Assembly: GCF_019331735.1 (NCBI RefSeq)
Contig: NZ_JAHBBH010000004.1
Location: forward strand, 1-64,000
Reading direction: 5' to 3'
DNA from: Bifidobacterium miconis
Lineage (GTDB): Bacteria; Actinomycetota; Actinomycetes; Actinomycetales; Bifidobacteriaceae
Length of the DNA: 64,000 nucleotides
Part shown: piece after piece, positions 39,111-49,773 of the stretch
How positions within the stretch are numbered: position 1 is the first letter of the stretch
Layout of the letters: the number at the start of each line of letters is the position of its first letter
Translations under genes and position numbers: made by a program
Notes under the pieces: model-generated
Databases searched by the model: none
What the model saw: only the letters and a program-made list of their open reading frames with translations
Told to the model about the DNA's origin: nothing

Positions 39111-39959
39111 CTAGTTGCCATGCGTCGCGCGCGTCGCCTTGACCGCTGTCCACGTGCTGCGCACCGCGAGGAATGTCAGCCACGCGGCGAACAGCAGCGA
39201 CCCCGCTCTCGGCGTGATCCATCCGGCGATGAACGTGCCGAGCGGCGCGGTCACGATCGCGCAGCAGCCGATGATCAGGCCGCTCTTCAAATGCACGATC
39301 CCGCGCTTCCAGTTGGCCACCGTGCCGGAGATCGCGCCGGGGAACATCACCAGCAGCGACGTGCCGCGCGCCATCAGATCACTCGCACCGAACAGGAACG
39401 AAAGTGCGGGCATCATGATCGCCCCGCCGCCGATGCCGAGCACGCCGGCAAGCGCGCCCGTCACGACTCCCAGCAGCACCAGAAACAGCCCGGACCACAC
39501 GTGCAGCACGATGTGCCCCTCGCGCGGCGGCGTGAACGTGACCTGCTGGACGATCACGAAAATCAGGAACACCACCCAAATCCAGCGCAACGCGACTTCC
39601 GGCAGGCGGCTGAGCAGCAGCGAGCCGAGCTGGCTGCCGGCGATCACGCCGAGCGCGAGCAGCAGCGCGGCGATCCAGTTCACGTTGCCTTCGGTCGCGT
39701 ACGAGACGACGCCGGAAATCGACGTGGGCACGATCGCGGCGAGCGACGTCGCGGCCGCGTGCCGCTGGCTCAGACCGAGCCAGACCAGTGCGGGCACGAT
39801 GATCGTGCCGCCGCCGATGCCGAACAGGCCGGACAGCAGGCCGCACGCGAGCCCGACGCAGATCAGCACGACAACGCCGCGCCGGTCGAGCCGTTCAAGT
39901 CCGCCGCCGTCAGTCGTCGCGGCCGATATCGCGGCTGGCTGATTTTCGTTCGTTTCCAT
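39111..39959 (-). CDS. TauE/SafE-family membrane permease
   Basis: 282 residues from ATG 39959, with GGGAGAACGC directly upstream. Eight hydrophobic segments fall in two homologous halves, each opening with a Gly-rich motif (GLFGIGGGTIIVPAL and GVLGIGGGAIMMPAL), the signature of the family (formerly DUF81). Members export sulfite, sulfoacetate or other organic anions; the substrate here is unknown. A ~25-residue hydrophilic N-terminus precedes the first helix. Confidence 0.9.
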   Translation of the reverse strand: METNENQPAAISAATTDGGGLERLDRRGVVVLICVGLACGLLSGLFGIGGGTIIVPALVWLGLSQRHAAATSLAAIVPTSISGVVSYATEGNVNWIAALLLALGVIAGSQLGSLLLSRLPEVALRWIWVVFLIFVIVQQVTFTPPREGHIVLHVWSGLFLVLLGVVTGALAGVLGIGGGAIMMPALSFLFGASDLMARGTSLLVMFPGAISGTVANWKRGIVHLKSGLIIGCCAIVTAPLGTFIAGWITPRAGSLLFAAWLTFLAVRSTWTAVKATRATHGN

Positions 39960-40099
39960 GCGTTCTCCCATACGCGCCACTGTACTCGCCGGCCGCGCTC
40001 GCCGACGGGAAATTGCCGTCGATTGCCCGCATTGCGGCGCTAGACTGGTGTGCAATCGTGCGTCCAACCGGCGCGCAACGTCCAACGGAGGGATTTCCC

Positions 40100-40867
40100 A
40101 TGCTTGTCGCGGTCGACATCGGCAACACCAACATCGTGCTCGGATTCATTGAGAACGGCCGCATCGTCGGCACGTACCGCATTTCCACCAAGGCGCACCA
40201 CACGTCGGACGAGTACGGGCTGATGATCACGCAGTTCCTCGGTTTCAGCCGGTTCACGCCGGACGACGTGGACGACGTGATCGTCTGCTCGGTGGTGCCG
40301 AAGGTGATGCACTCGTTCCGCGCGAGCATCGTCAAGTTCCTGGGACTGGAACCGATGATCGTGGGACCGGGCGTCAAGACCGGCATGAACATCCGCATCG
40401 ACGACCCGAAGTCGCTGGGCGCGGACTGCCTGTCGGACTGTGTGGGCGCGTACGCGGAGTACGGCGGGCGCGTGTTGGTGGCCGATTTCGGCACGGCGAC
40501 GACGTTCAACTACGTGGACGCCACGGGCACGATCACCTGCGGGCTGATCACGACGGGCATCCGCACGGCCGCGGCCGCGCTGTGGGGCGAGACCGCGCAG
40601 CTGCCGGAGGTGGAGATCATGCGCCCGCGCTCGATCCTGGCGACCGGCACGAAAACGGCGATGCAGGCGGGCCTGTACTACAACTTCCTCGGCGGCATCG
40701 AACGCACGATCCAGCAGTTCCACGCAGAGATCCCCGAGGACTTCACCGTGGTGGCGACCGGCGGGCTGGGGCGCGTGTTCAAGGACGACACGGATCTGAT
40801 CGACGTGTACGATCCGGACCTGATCTTCAAGGGCATGGAGGAGATCTACCGGCGCAACGCGCGGTAG
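40100..40867 (+). CDS. coaX: Type III pantothenate kinase
   Basis: 255 residues starting MLVAVDIGNTNIVLGF, the phosphate-1 motif of the ASKHA fold. LGADCLSDCVGAYAEYG and VADFGTATTFNYVD are the other nucleotide and catalytic motifs of CoaX. It phosphorylates pantothenate, the first step of CoA synthesis. GGAGGG lies seven bases from the ATG. It is a monocistronic unit converging on the binding-protein gene. Confidence 0.94.
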   Translation: MLVAVDIGNTNIVLGFIENGRIVGTYRISTKAHHTSDEYGLMITQFLGFSRFTPDDVDDVIVCSVVPKVMHSFRASIVKFLGLEPMIVGPGVKTGMNIRIDDPKSLGADCLSDCVGAYAEYGGRVLVADFGTATTFNYVDATGTITCGLITTGIRTAAAALWGETAQLPEVEIMRPRSILATGTKTAMQAGLYYNFLGGIERTIQQFHAEIPEDFTVVATGGLGRVFKDDTDLIDVYDPDLIFKGMEEIYRRNAR

Positions 40868-40877
40868 GCATGGCATG

Positions 40878-40919
40878 AGCGGTCGGCGCCCGGTTATCGG
40901 AGACCGTCCGCCGACCGCT
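40878..40919. terminator. Hairpin between convergent coaX and binding-protein genes
   Basis: AGCGGTCGGC (40878-40887) pairs with GCCGACCGCT (40910-40919). No long T tract is present. It overlaps the last two bases of the binding-protein stop codon and could act for both strands. Confidence 0.5.
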
Positions 40920-42342
40920 ATTCGATGGTGAAGCCCTGGTTGAAGCCGTACTCTTCGAGGTCCTTCTGCCATGAGGCGATGCCGTCGGTCAGCGCGATGC
41001 GCTTGCCGGGATGCTCGGGCAGTTTCGGCGGCTTGCCGTTGGAGCCCACCACGCCGGCCTCGATGCGCGCGACGGCCTGATCGTACTTGTATTTGGCCGT
41101 GGACCAGTCGTACGCCTTGCCGACGGTCGAGGAGAAGTCGTTGCGCGCGTACACCTCGAACGGCAGGTACTGGTAGCCGGTGGACACGGTTTCGGCCGCT
41201 TCGGACAGCACGCGGTTGTAGCGTTGCCCGCCGAAGTACGGGATGGCGATGCCGCGCTCGTCGGTGACAGTGGTCTTGTCGAGGAAGTCCGCATTGTTGA
41301 GCGTGTCCTTGTCGGCGGGGAACGATCCGCCGTCGACGCGCGTGGCGATGCCCTTCCTGCTGTGGCACACGTAGTCGAGGAAGCGGAACGCAGCGTCCGG
41401 CTTGCGGCTGGATTGCAGCACGGACAATGCCGATCCGCCGTTTTCCGCGTTGGCCGGCCTGCCGTCGGCGGTCGGCATCTGCGCGACGCGCCACAGTCCG
41501 GAGCCTCCCGGCACGTCGGACAGGAGCAGCGACGGCATCCACGCGCCGGCGAACACGGACGCGACCGCGCCGGAGCCGAGCTTGCGCTTCCATGACTCGG
41601 ACCATGTCGTCGAGCGCGTGTCAACGAGTCCTTCGTCGATCATCTTCTGCCAGAACACGGTGAACGTTTTGGTGCCCGCGTCGTCGGCGAGGTCGATGGT
41701 CACGGTCTTGCCGTCGTTCGACGTGTGGAACGGGCGGCCGCCAGCGAGCCAGATCATCGCGTCGTAGAAGCTCGCGTCGCCCGAGTCGGCGGCGATGTAC
41801 ACGCCGATCTTCTGGAGCTTCTTCGCGGCCTCGTAGTAGTCGTCCCATGTGCGGATCTTCGTTGCGTCCACGCCGGCCTGACGGAACACGTCCTCGTTGT
41901 AGAAGAACGCCATCGGGCCGGAGTCCATCGGCAGGCCGTACACGCGCCCGCCGAGATGCACGGACGCCCACGTGCCGGGCGTGTACACGCTGTCGTAGCC
42001 GTCCACACGGTCGGTGATGTCGAGCAGCTGGCTGCTGACCGCGTACTGCGGCAGGGCGAAGTATTCGAGCTGCGCGATGTCGGGCAGCCCGTAGCCGTCC
42101 TGGATCGCGCTGTTGAGATTCTCGTAGCCGCTCGTGTTCTTGATGGTGATGCGGATGTCCGGATTGGCTTTTTCGAAGTCGCGCGCCAGCGTGCCCATGC
42201 TGGGCTCCCACGACCATACGACGAGTTCGGTGCGCGTGTCCCGTTGCCCGCATGCGGCGAGCGCGAGTATGGCGGCAAGCGCGCAGACGGCGGCGATCAC
42301 GCGTTTCGACGCACGCTTGTTCACCCGTCGTTGTGGCATCAT
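40918..42342 (-). CDS. Orphan sugar-binding lipoprotein (family 1 solute-binding protein)
   Basis: 474 residues. It has a basic N-terminus and a lipoprotein signal ending LALAACGQ (Cys near residue 32), then a CUT1-type binding domain (LVVWSWEPSMGTLARDFEKANPDI). It lies on the same strand as and downstream of the GH42 beta-galactosidase, but no permease genes are present between or beside them. It must work with a channel encoded elsewhere or be the remnant of a complete importer. Beta-galactoside specificity is inferred only from the neighbour. Confidence 0.88.
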   Translation of the reverse strand: MMPQRRVNKRASKRVIAAVCALAAILALAACGQRDTRTELVVWSWEPSMGTLARDFEKANPDIRITIKNTSGYENLNSAIQDGYGLPDIAQLEYFALPQYAVSSQLLDITDRVDGYDSVYTPGTWASVHLGGRVYGLPMDSGPMAFFYNEDVFRQAGVDATKIRTWDDYYEAAKKLQKIGVYIAADSGDASFYDAMIWLAGGRPFHTSNDGKTVTIDLADDAGTKTFTVFWQKMIDEGLVDTRSTTWSESWKRKLGSGAVASVFAGAWMPSLLLSDVPGGSGLWRVAQMPTADGRPANAENGGSALSVLQSSRKPDAAFRFLDYVCHSRKGIATRVDGGSFPADKDTLNNADFLDKTTVTDERGIAIPYFGGQRYNRVLSEAAETVSTGYQYLPFEVYARNDFSSTVGKAYDWSTAKYKYDQAVARIEAGVVGSNGKPPKLPEHPGKRIALTDGIASWQKDLEEYGFNQGFTIE

Positions 42343-42470
42343 GCCTGCACCCCGCCGTCCTTATCCGCGATTGGATCGCACCGTTCCATCATCGTATCGA
42401 GTGTACGACACCGCCCTGAGCACGCGGAATCGCAGCATGCGCAGCTTCCCGGCGAGGCGATTCGGGCAGA

Positions 42471-42631
42471 CCTTCGGAGAAACACCCCGCTTGGAGACAC
42501 CCCAGCGAAGCAAAACGCCGAAGATCCAACCGGAATACCCCGCCTACAACCCCACGCGAGACGAAACGGACGGACCTTCGGCAAATTGCCTCGCTGAGAG
42601 ACACCTCAGCGAGGCAATTCGGCGAACATCC
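42471..42631. repeat. Two diverged 59-bp hairpin repeats in the binding-protein/lacZ gap
   Basis: The segments 42471-42529 and 42573-42631 align without gaps, matching at roughly three quarters of positions. Both start GACCTTCGG and end with an ATCC. The second contains a perfect 15-bp stem, AATTGCCTCGCTGAG (42584-42598) with its complement (42605-42619) and a six-base loop. The 380-base gap 42343-42722 otherwise holds only the lacZ terminator. Confidence 0.65.
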
Positions 42632-42655
42632 ATCCGATGCGCCTCGTAGGCATAG

Positions 42656-42696
42656 AAAAACGGCTCTCCCCACGTCGATGAACGCAAGGAGAGCCG
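42656..42696 (-). terminator. Intrinsic terminator of the GH42 gene
   Basis: CGGCTCTCC (42661-42669) pairs with GGAGAGCCG (42688-42696), and five Ts follow on the minus strand (42660-42656). It isolates the GH42 transcript from the binding-protein gene downstream. Confidence 0.85.
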
Positions 42697-42722
42697 CTGA
42701 ATACTGACGCGCAGCCGCCGAA

Positions 42723-44867
<2,145 letters not shown>

Positions 44868-44933
44868 TAATATCACCGTCACCGACAAAGTCCAGCCTCC
44901 GGCGTGGCAGGAAATATGGATGGTATGGTAGTC

Positions 44934-44946
44934 TGATAACGAAAAC
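44934..44946. promoter_or_regulatory. LacI operator-like half-site upstream of the regulator gene
   Basis: TGATAACGAAAAC is the inverted counterpart of 44855-44867. It lies 29 bases upstream of the regulator start, consistent with autoregulation. Confidence 0.45.
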
Positions 44947-44974
44947 ACCGTCGTTTCATGGAGAAGTAGGTAGT

Positions 44975-45994
44975 ATGGAACGCACATCAACGGCTTCGGT
45001 CTCGATGCAGGACGTCGCCAAAGAGGCCGGCGTCTCGCCGCAAACCGTATCCCGCGTCGCCAACGGCAGCGACGCGGTCCGGCCGGAAACGCGCATGCGC
45101 GTCGAAGCCGCGATGGAAAAACTCGGATACCGGCCGAACTACGCGGCTCGCGCGCTCAAGCACGGCCGTTTTCAGGACATCGGCGTCGTCATGTTCAATT
45201 TGTCGTCGTTCGGCAACTCGCGCATCCTCGACAGCATCGCCACCGCCGCGAACGACAACGGCTACGCGATCACCGTGCATTCGATCGGCCGCGGACGCGA
45301 CCGCACGGTCCAGGCCGCCGTCGAACGCATGAAGCAGCTGCCGGTGGACGGCATGATCATCGTCATGGAGGAGCAGCTCTCCGACTTCGCCGAATTCCAG
45401 CCGCCCAAGGAACTGCCGGTCGTGCTGCTGAGCGAGAGTCCGTCGCGCCACTGCCCCACCGTCGACGCGGACCAGTACGGCTGCTCGCAGGCCGTCGTCG
45501 ACTATCTGCTCGCCAAAGGGCACCGGACCGTCTACCACATCGCCGGTCCGGCCACGTCGCGCGCCGCGCAAAGCCGCGAACAGGGCTGGCGCGACGCGCT
45601 GTCGTCCCGCGGCATCAGCGTGCCCCCGCTGTACACCGGCGACTGGGAGGCCGACAGCGGCTACCAGTGCGGCCTCGCGCTCGCACATGAAGCCGATTGC
45701 ACGGCCGTGTACGCAGCCAACGACCAGATGGCGTACGGCGCGATGCTTGGCCTGCGCGCGGCCGGCAAGCGCGTGCCCGAGGACGTGAGCGTGATCGGCG
45801 TGGACGATTCGCTCGCCGGCACGATTCCGCGTCTGGAGCTGACCACCATGCGCATGCGGTTCGACCGGATCGGCCGCAGGGCGTTCTCGATGGTGCGCGA
45901 CCTGTGCGAAGGCACGGACGTGCCCACGAACGTGAAGACCGTCATCCCCGTCGAACTCGTGGAACGCGACTCCGTGCGCGACCTGAACGCCTAA
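44975..45994 (+). CDS. LacI-family regulator divergent from the GH42 gene
   Basis: 339 residues from ATG 44975. The helix-turn-helix is MQDVAKEAGVSPQTVSRVANGSD, followed by the LGYRPNYAARALKHGR hinge. The sugar-sensing domain includes NSRILDSIATAAND and CTAVYAANDQMAYGAMLGLRAAGKRVPEDVSVIGVDD. It likely represses the GH42 gene and itself. Its stop overlaps the stop of the convergent pseudouridine synthase by four bases, leaving no room for a separate terminator. Confidence 0.92.
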   Translation: MERTSTASVSMQDVAKEAGVSPQTVSRVANGSDAVRPETRMRVEAAMEKLGYRPNYAARALKHGRFQDIGVVMFNLSSFGNSRILDSIATAANDNGYAITVHSIGRGRDRTVQAAVERMKQLPVDGMIIVMEEQLSDFAEFQPPKELPVVLLSESPSRHCPTVDADQYGCSQAVVDYLLAKGHRTVYHIAGPATSRAAQSREQGWRDALSSRGISVPPLYTGDWEADSGYQCGLALAHEADCTAVYAANDQMAYGAMLGLRAAGKRVPEDVSVIGVDDSLAGTIPRLELTTMRMRFDRIGRRAFSMVRDLCEGTDVPTNVKTVIPVELVERDSVRDLNA

Positions 45995-46809
45995 CGCGGT
46001 CGCCGACCGGCCGACGCGACTCCCAGCGGCACGCGCGAGACGAATTCGCGCGGCTCGCCGCTGACCGGGTCGACGAACGACAGCCGCCGCGCGACGAGCT
46101 CGAGCGGCCGGGAGAAGTCGTCGTAGGCGCGTTCGACGATGCGCGGATAGAAGTCGTCGCCGACGATCGGCAGGCCGAGCGAGTTCATGTGGACGCGCAG
46201 CTGGTGCGTCTTGCCCGTGCGCGGATGCAGCGTGTACGCGCGGATCGGCGGCTGCCCCATCACCGATCGTGAAACGGGGTGTGAAACGGGGTGTGAAACA
46301 CTCTGAGTAACGATCGGCGACACCGGCTCGCCCAGTTCGATCACCGTCTCCGCATTGACCACGCCCGGCTCCTCGTACGCCTGCAAAATCCCTCGCTGCT
46401 TGATGATGCGCGAGCGGCGCCGCAGCGGGAACGCGCGCGGCGGCTCAAGCCGTTCGATCGTGCCGTACCGCGGCTGCCGAATCGGCGCGGCCGGGGCGAG
46501 GCATTCGTACACCTTGGTCGTGCGCCGCTCCTGGAACAGCATCTGATACGCTCCGCGCAGCGCCGGATCGCGCACGAACACGACCACGCCGGCCGTCAGC
46601 CGGTCCAGCCGGTGCGCCGGCACGATGTCCGGCTCGCCGTACCATTCGCGCAGCCGGATCAGCGCCGTCTCGCGATACCACATGCCGCGCGGCGTGACGG
46701 CAAGAAAATGCGGCTTGTCGATCACGATGATCCCCGCATCCTCATACAGCACGTCGCAGTCAAACGGGATCCGCGGCTCGTCTGTCACGTATCTGTGCAG
46801 CTTGCTCAT
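45991..46809 (-). CDS. RluA-family pseudouridine synthase
   Basis: 272 residues from ATG 46809 (GGAG six bases upstream). The catalytic motif is HRLDRLTAGVVVF with its Asp near residue 68, and a late RTGKTHQLRVHMNSLGLPIVGDDFYP is typical of the RluA/RluC group. It converts uridines in rRNA or tRNA to pseudouridine; the target base is unknown. An in-frame 12-bp tandem repeat (46269-46300) encodes a short SHP-type repeat that interrupts the region before the last motif and may vary between strains. No S4 domain is seen at the N-terminus. Confidence 0.88.
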   Translation of the reverse strand: MSKLHRYVTDEPRIPFDCDVLYEDAGIIVIDKPHFLAVTPRGMWYRETALIRLREWYGEPDIVPAHRLDRLTAGVVVFVRDPALRGAYQMLFQERRTTKVYECLAPAAPIRQPRYGTIERLEPPRAFPLRRRSRIIKQRGILQAYEEPGVVNAETVIELGEPVSPIVTQSVSHPVSHPVSRSVMGQPPIRAYTLHPRTGKTHQLRVHMNSLGLPIVGDDFYPRIVERAYDDFSRPLELVARRLSFVDPVSGEPREFVSRVPLGVASAGRRPR

Positions 46810-46844
46810 CGCAGACTCCAACGCAACGAGCCGAACCAGCAGAG

Positions 46845-46930
46845 GGAGCGGTCGGGATATGCGTTGTCCGACCGTATGACTTGGCCGAGCGGCCCGGAGC
46901 GTGTCGGGCAATGCATATCCCGACCGTTCC
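46845..46930. repeat. Long-palindrome repeat element, copy B (conserved loop)
   Basis: 28-base arms at 46845-46872 and 46903-46930 pair throughout when three G-T pairs are allowed. The 30-nt loop contains GAGCGGCCCGGAGCGTGTC across its right edge, identical to copy A at 11063-11152. The arms of the two copies are unrelated. It lies 34 bases downstream of glmS. Confidence 0.7.
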
Positions 46931-46963
46931 CGGCCAACGCTGGAACTCCGTTCATTTGCGCGT

Positions 46964-48856
46964 CTACTCCACCGTGACGGACTTGGCGAGGTTGCGGGGC
47001 TTGTCGACGTCGTAGCCCTTGAGCTTGGCCATGTCCATGGCGAACAGCTGCAGCGGCACCACGTCGACGAGCGGGCTCATCAGGGTGGGCGCCTTCGGCC
47101 GCCAGAACACGACGTCCGCGTAGCGCTCCACGTCCGGATCGCCCTCCTCGGCCACGGCGATGATGAACGCGCCACGCGCCTTGACCTCCTCGATGCCGGA
47201 GATCACCTTCGCGTGCAGCACGTTGCGGCCGCGCGCCGGCGGCACGATGAACACGATCGGCTCGCCTTCGTCGACGAGCGCGATCGGGCCGTGCTTGAGC
47301 TCGCCGGCCGCGAAGCCCTCCGTGAACGTGTACGCGATCTCCTTGAGCTTGAGCGCGCCTTCCATGGCGACCGGATAGCCGACGTGGCGGCCGAGGAACA
47401 GGAACGACTTCGCGTTCACCATCTGCTCGGCGGCCTTCTGCACGGCCTTGGCCTGCGTGTCGAGAATCCACTGGATCTTGCGCGGCATGGCCTTGAGCGA
47501 GTCGAGCGTGGACTGGATTTCGTCGCGGAACATCGCGCCCTTGACCTGCGCGAGGTACAGGCCGAGCACGTACGCGGCGGTGATCTGCGCGACGAACGCC
47601 TTGGTCGAGGCGACGGCGACCTCGGGGCCGGCGTGCGTGTAGAGCACGGCGTCGGATTCGCGCGGAATGGACGCGCCCTGCGTGTTGCAGATCGCGAGTA
47701 CCTTGGAACCCTGTTCGCGCGCGTGGCGCAGGGCCATCAACGTGTCCATCGTCTCGCCGGACTGCGAGATCGCGACGACGAGCGTGCGCGGCGTGAGGAT
47801 CGGGTCGCGGTAGCGGAATTCGTGCGCGAGCTCGACTTCGACCGGAATGCGCACCCAGTGTTCGATCGCGTACTTGGCGACCATGCCGGCATATGCGGCG
47901 GTGCCGCACGCGATGACGATGATCTTGTCGATCGCCTTGAAATCGTGCGGTTCGATGCGCACCTCGTCGAGGTTGATGTCGCCGTGCTTGTCGAGACGGC
48001 CGAGCAGCGTGCGCTGGACGGCGGCCGGATCCTCGTGGATCTCCTTGTCCATGAACGAGTCCCAGCCGCCCTTTTCGGCCGCCGACGCGTCCCAATCGAC
48101 GGTGTACGTCTTCGGATCCTCGATCACGTTGCCGTCGAAGTCGGTGACGGTCACGCTGTTCGCCGAAACGCACACGGCCTGATCCTGGTCGACTTCGAGC
48201 GCGCGCTTCGTGTACGCGACGAACGCGGCCACGTCGGAGCCGAGGAAGTTCTCGCCGTCGCCGAGACCGACGACGAGCGGCGAATCATGGCGCGCGCCGA
48301 CGATGATGTCCGGTTGGCGGCAGTCGGTGGCGAGAATCGTGAACGCGCCTTCCAGCATGCGCGCGAGGCGTCGGATCGCCTCGAACAGGTCCGGCTTGCC
48401 GGTTTCGGCGATGATCGCGTCGACGATTTTGCCGAGCAGCTTCGCAGCGACCTCGGTGTCGGTGCTCGAGGAGAACCGGTAGCCTTCGGCCTGCAGGTCA
48501 AGCCGCAGCTGGGATGCGTTTTCGATAATGCCGTTGTGGATGATGGCGACCTTGCCGTCGCGGCTGGTGTGCGGGTGCGCGTTCACGTCGCTGGGCACGC
48601 CGTTGGTGGCCCAGCGCGTATGTCCGATGCCGACGGTGGCGGCCGGCATGGGGTTGCGTTCGATGTCCTCGACGAGATTGGCGAGACGGCCGGCCTTCTT
48701 GCGCACGGCCACCTGCTCCATGCCTGGGGCGCTCAGGGCCACGCCGGCCGAATCATAGCCGCGGTATTCGAGGCGCTTCAAGCCCTGCAAGCACACTTCC
48801 AGCGGCTTGCCGCACGCGGTTTCGACGTTTCCTGCATATCCAACGATTCCACACAT
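46964..48856 (-). CDS. glmS: Glutamine-fructose-6-phosphate aminotransferase (isomerizing)
   Basis: 630 residues starting MCGIVGYAGN, whose Cys becomes the N-terminal glutaminase nucleophile after Met removal. The amidotransferase domain (HTRWATNGVPSDVNAHPH) is followed by two SIS domains (ISQSGETMDTLMALRHA; FLFLGRHVGYPVAMEGALKLKEIAY) and the conserved C-terminal DKPRNLAKSVTVE. It makes glucosamine-6-phosphate for cell-wall precursors. No glmS ribozyme is evident upstream. The gap 48857-48959 holds nothing recognisable. Confidence 0.97.
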   Translation of the reverse strand: MCGIVGYAGNVETACGKPLEVCLQGLKRLEYRGYDSAGVALSAPGMEQVAVRKKAGRLANLVEDIERNPMPAATVGIGHTRWATNGVPSDVNAHPHTSRDGKVAIIHNGIIENASQLRLDLQAEGYRFSSSTDTEVAAKLLGKIVDAIIAETGKPDLFEAIRRLARMLEGAFTILATDCRQPDIIVGARHDSPLVVGLGDGENFLGSDVAAFVAYTKRALEVDQDQAVCVSANSVTVTDFDGNVIEDPKTYTVDWDASAAEKGGWDSFMDKEIHEDPAAVQRTLLGRLDKHGDINLDEVRIEPHDFKAIDKIIVIACGTAAYAGMVAKYAIEHWVRIPVEVELAHEFRYRDPILTPRTLVVAISQSGETMDTLMALRHAREQGSKVLAICNTQGASIPRESDAVLYTHAGPEVAVASTKAFVAQITAAYVLGLYLAQVKGAMFRDEIQSTLDSLKAMPRKIQWILDTQAKAVQKAAEQMVNAKSFLFLGRHVGYPVAMEGALKLKEIAYTFTEGFAAGELKHGPIALVDEGEPIVFIVPPARGRNVLHAKVISGIEEVKARGAFIIAVAEEGDPDVERYADVVFWRPKAPTLMSPLVDVVPLQLFAMDMAKLKGYDVDKPRNLAKSVTVE

Positions 48857-48959
48857 AGCCCACTACCCTACCGGACGCACATTGCAACGCGAAACCGCAA
48901 CCCGCCATCCTCACGCGTTCGGCGTAATGGTCGGTCGTACACTCGATTCACTCGCGGCA

Positions 48960-49364
48960 TCACTCAGTCAGCATGGCGGTACCGTATCGCTCGATCAGTC
49001 CTTGGTTCACCCGTTCAAACTCGGGGATGTAGTCGACGATGATCGCGTCCACCAATCGCAGCGCCTTATCCGCGTCGTAGATGTGCGCCGAATCGTTGCG
49101 GTCACGGAGCATGCGCAACCATGTCGTCTCATCCACGAAATCGTAATACTGGAACGCAGTCTTCAATACATCGCGAGGCGAACCGGACACCGACACCGGA
49201 TCGCCTTCGTATGCGAGCAATGCCTTGAACAGCTTCCATCCGAGTTCGAACTGCAACTCGAACTTGTCGATCACACCGCTCTGAATGAACTCATTGCTCA
49301 AATCCTGATCAGGAGCCTGACGCAACGAACGCAAGGCGGAGGCGTAGTTCTCATACTTTTTCAT
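48960..49364 (-). CDS. HEPN-type (HI0074/HepT-like) partner of an MNT nucleotidyltransferase
   Basis: 134 residues, mostly helical. FELQFELGWKLFKALLAYEG and the RNDSAHIYD motif fit the HI0074 substrate-binding/HEPN family. R89-x4-H94-x-Y96 reproduces the RX4HXY motif of HepT toxins, which is the RNase site or the target of AMP transfer by the cognate MNT protein. It overlaps the MNT gene upstream by 14 bases, as in MntA-HepT (type VII) modules. It may be a toxin-antitoxin pair; activity is inferred from motifs only. Confidence 0.82.
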   Translation of the reverse strand: MKKYENYASALRSLRQAPDQDLSNEFIQSGVIDKFELQFELGWKLFKALLAYEGDPVSVSGSPRDVLKTAFQYYDFVDETTWLRMLRDRNDSAHIYDADKALRLVDAIIVDYIPEFERVNQGLIERYGTAMLTE

Positions 49365-49638
49365 AGAGGACCTTTCCGGTCGTCGCGATCTCGTCGCGCA
49401 GTTCGTCGGTGATCGGCTCGTCCAGATTGATCACGTCGATCTTGAGCAGCGACCACAGGTCGTCCTGCAGCCGCCGGTACAGACGGTCGAAATCGGGGCA
49501 TCCGGAGATCGCGATGTCGATATCGCTTTTCGGCCGCGCGGTGCCCTTGGCCCGCGAACCGAACAGTATGACCTTCGTGGCTCCTGCTGCGACGGAGAAC
49601 TCGACGATCTGTCGATACACGTCCTCAATCGGAACCAT
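49351..49638 (-). CDS. MNT-type minimal nucleotidyltransferase (MntA-like antitoxin)
   Basis: 95 residues from ATG 49638, with AAGGAG six bases upstream; a nearer ATG would sit directly on the Shine-Dalgarno. The nucleotidyltransferase motif G27-S28-x10-D39-x-D41 (FGSRAKGTARPKSDIDIAI) is complete, with a third acidic residue in LLKIDVI. MntA-type enzymes silence HepT by adding AMP to its Tyr. A TACAAT -10 element (49674-49669) and a run of ten Gs on the coding strand (49705-49696) lie upstream. Confidence 0.85.
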   Translation of the reverse strand: MVPIEDVYRQIVEFSVAAGATKVILFGSRAKGTARPKSDIDIAISGCPDFDRLYRRLQDDLWSLLKIDVINLDEPITDELRDEIATTGKVLYEKV

Positions 49639-49695
49639 GATCATCTCCTTGCCGTTGCCGTCGGCTCCATTGTAAAACATCGGAAACAACGGAAT

Positions 49696-49705
49696 CCCCC
49701 CCCCG
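49696..49705. repeat. C10/G10 homopolymer upstream of the MNT-HEPN pair
   Basis: Ten consecutive Cs on the plus strand, 58-67 bases upstream of the MNT start codon and around the expected -35 region for the TACAAT at 49674-49669. Such tracts slip in replication. Confidence 0.6.
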
Positions 49706-49773
49706 CCGCGTACCATGAGGGCGGCGGGTTCTAGTGATCGTTGCAACGCTTGGCTGACTGATGGGAGTGCCAG

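Noticed and set aside
42389-42673. 94-codon minus-strand frame between the binding protein and GH42
   Set aside because: It is translated from the duplicated hairpin repeat and runs into the GH42 terminator; no ribosome site.
48857-48959. glmS ribozyme upstream or self-cleaving structure near glmS
   Set aside because: The ribozyme belongs in the 5' leader of glmS mRNA; on the minus strand that is above 48856, where the short spacer shows no glmS ribozyme core. The 48857-48959 gap is also occupied by the end of the HEPN gene.
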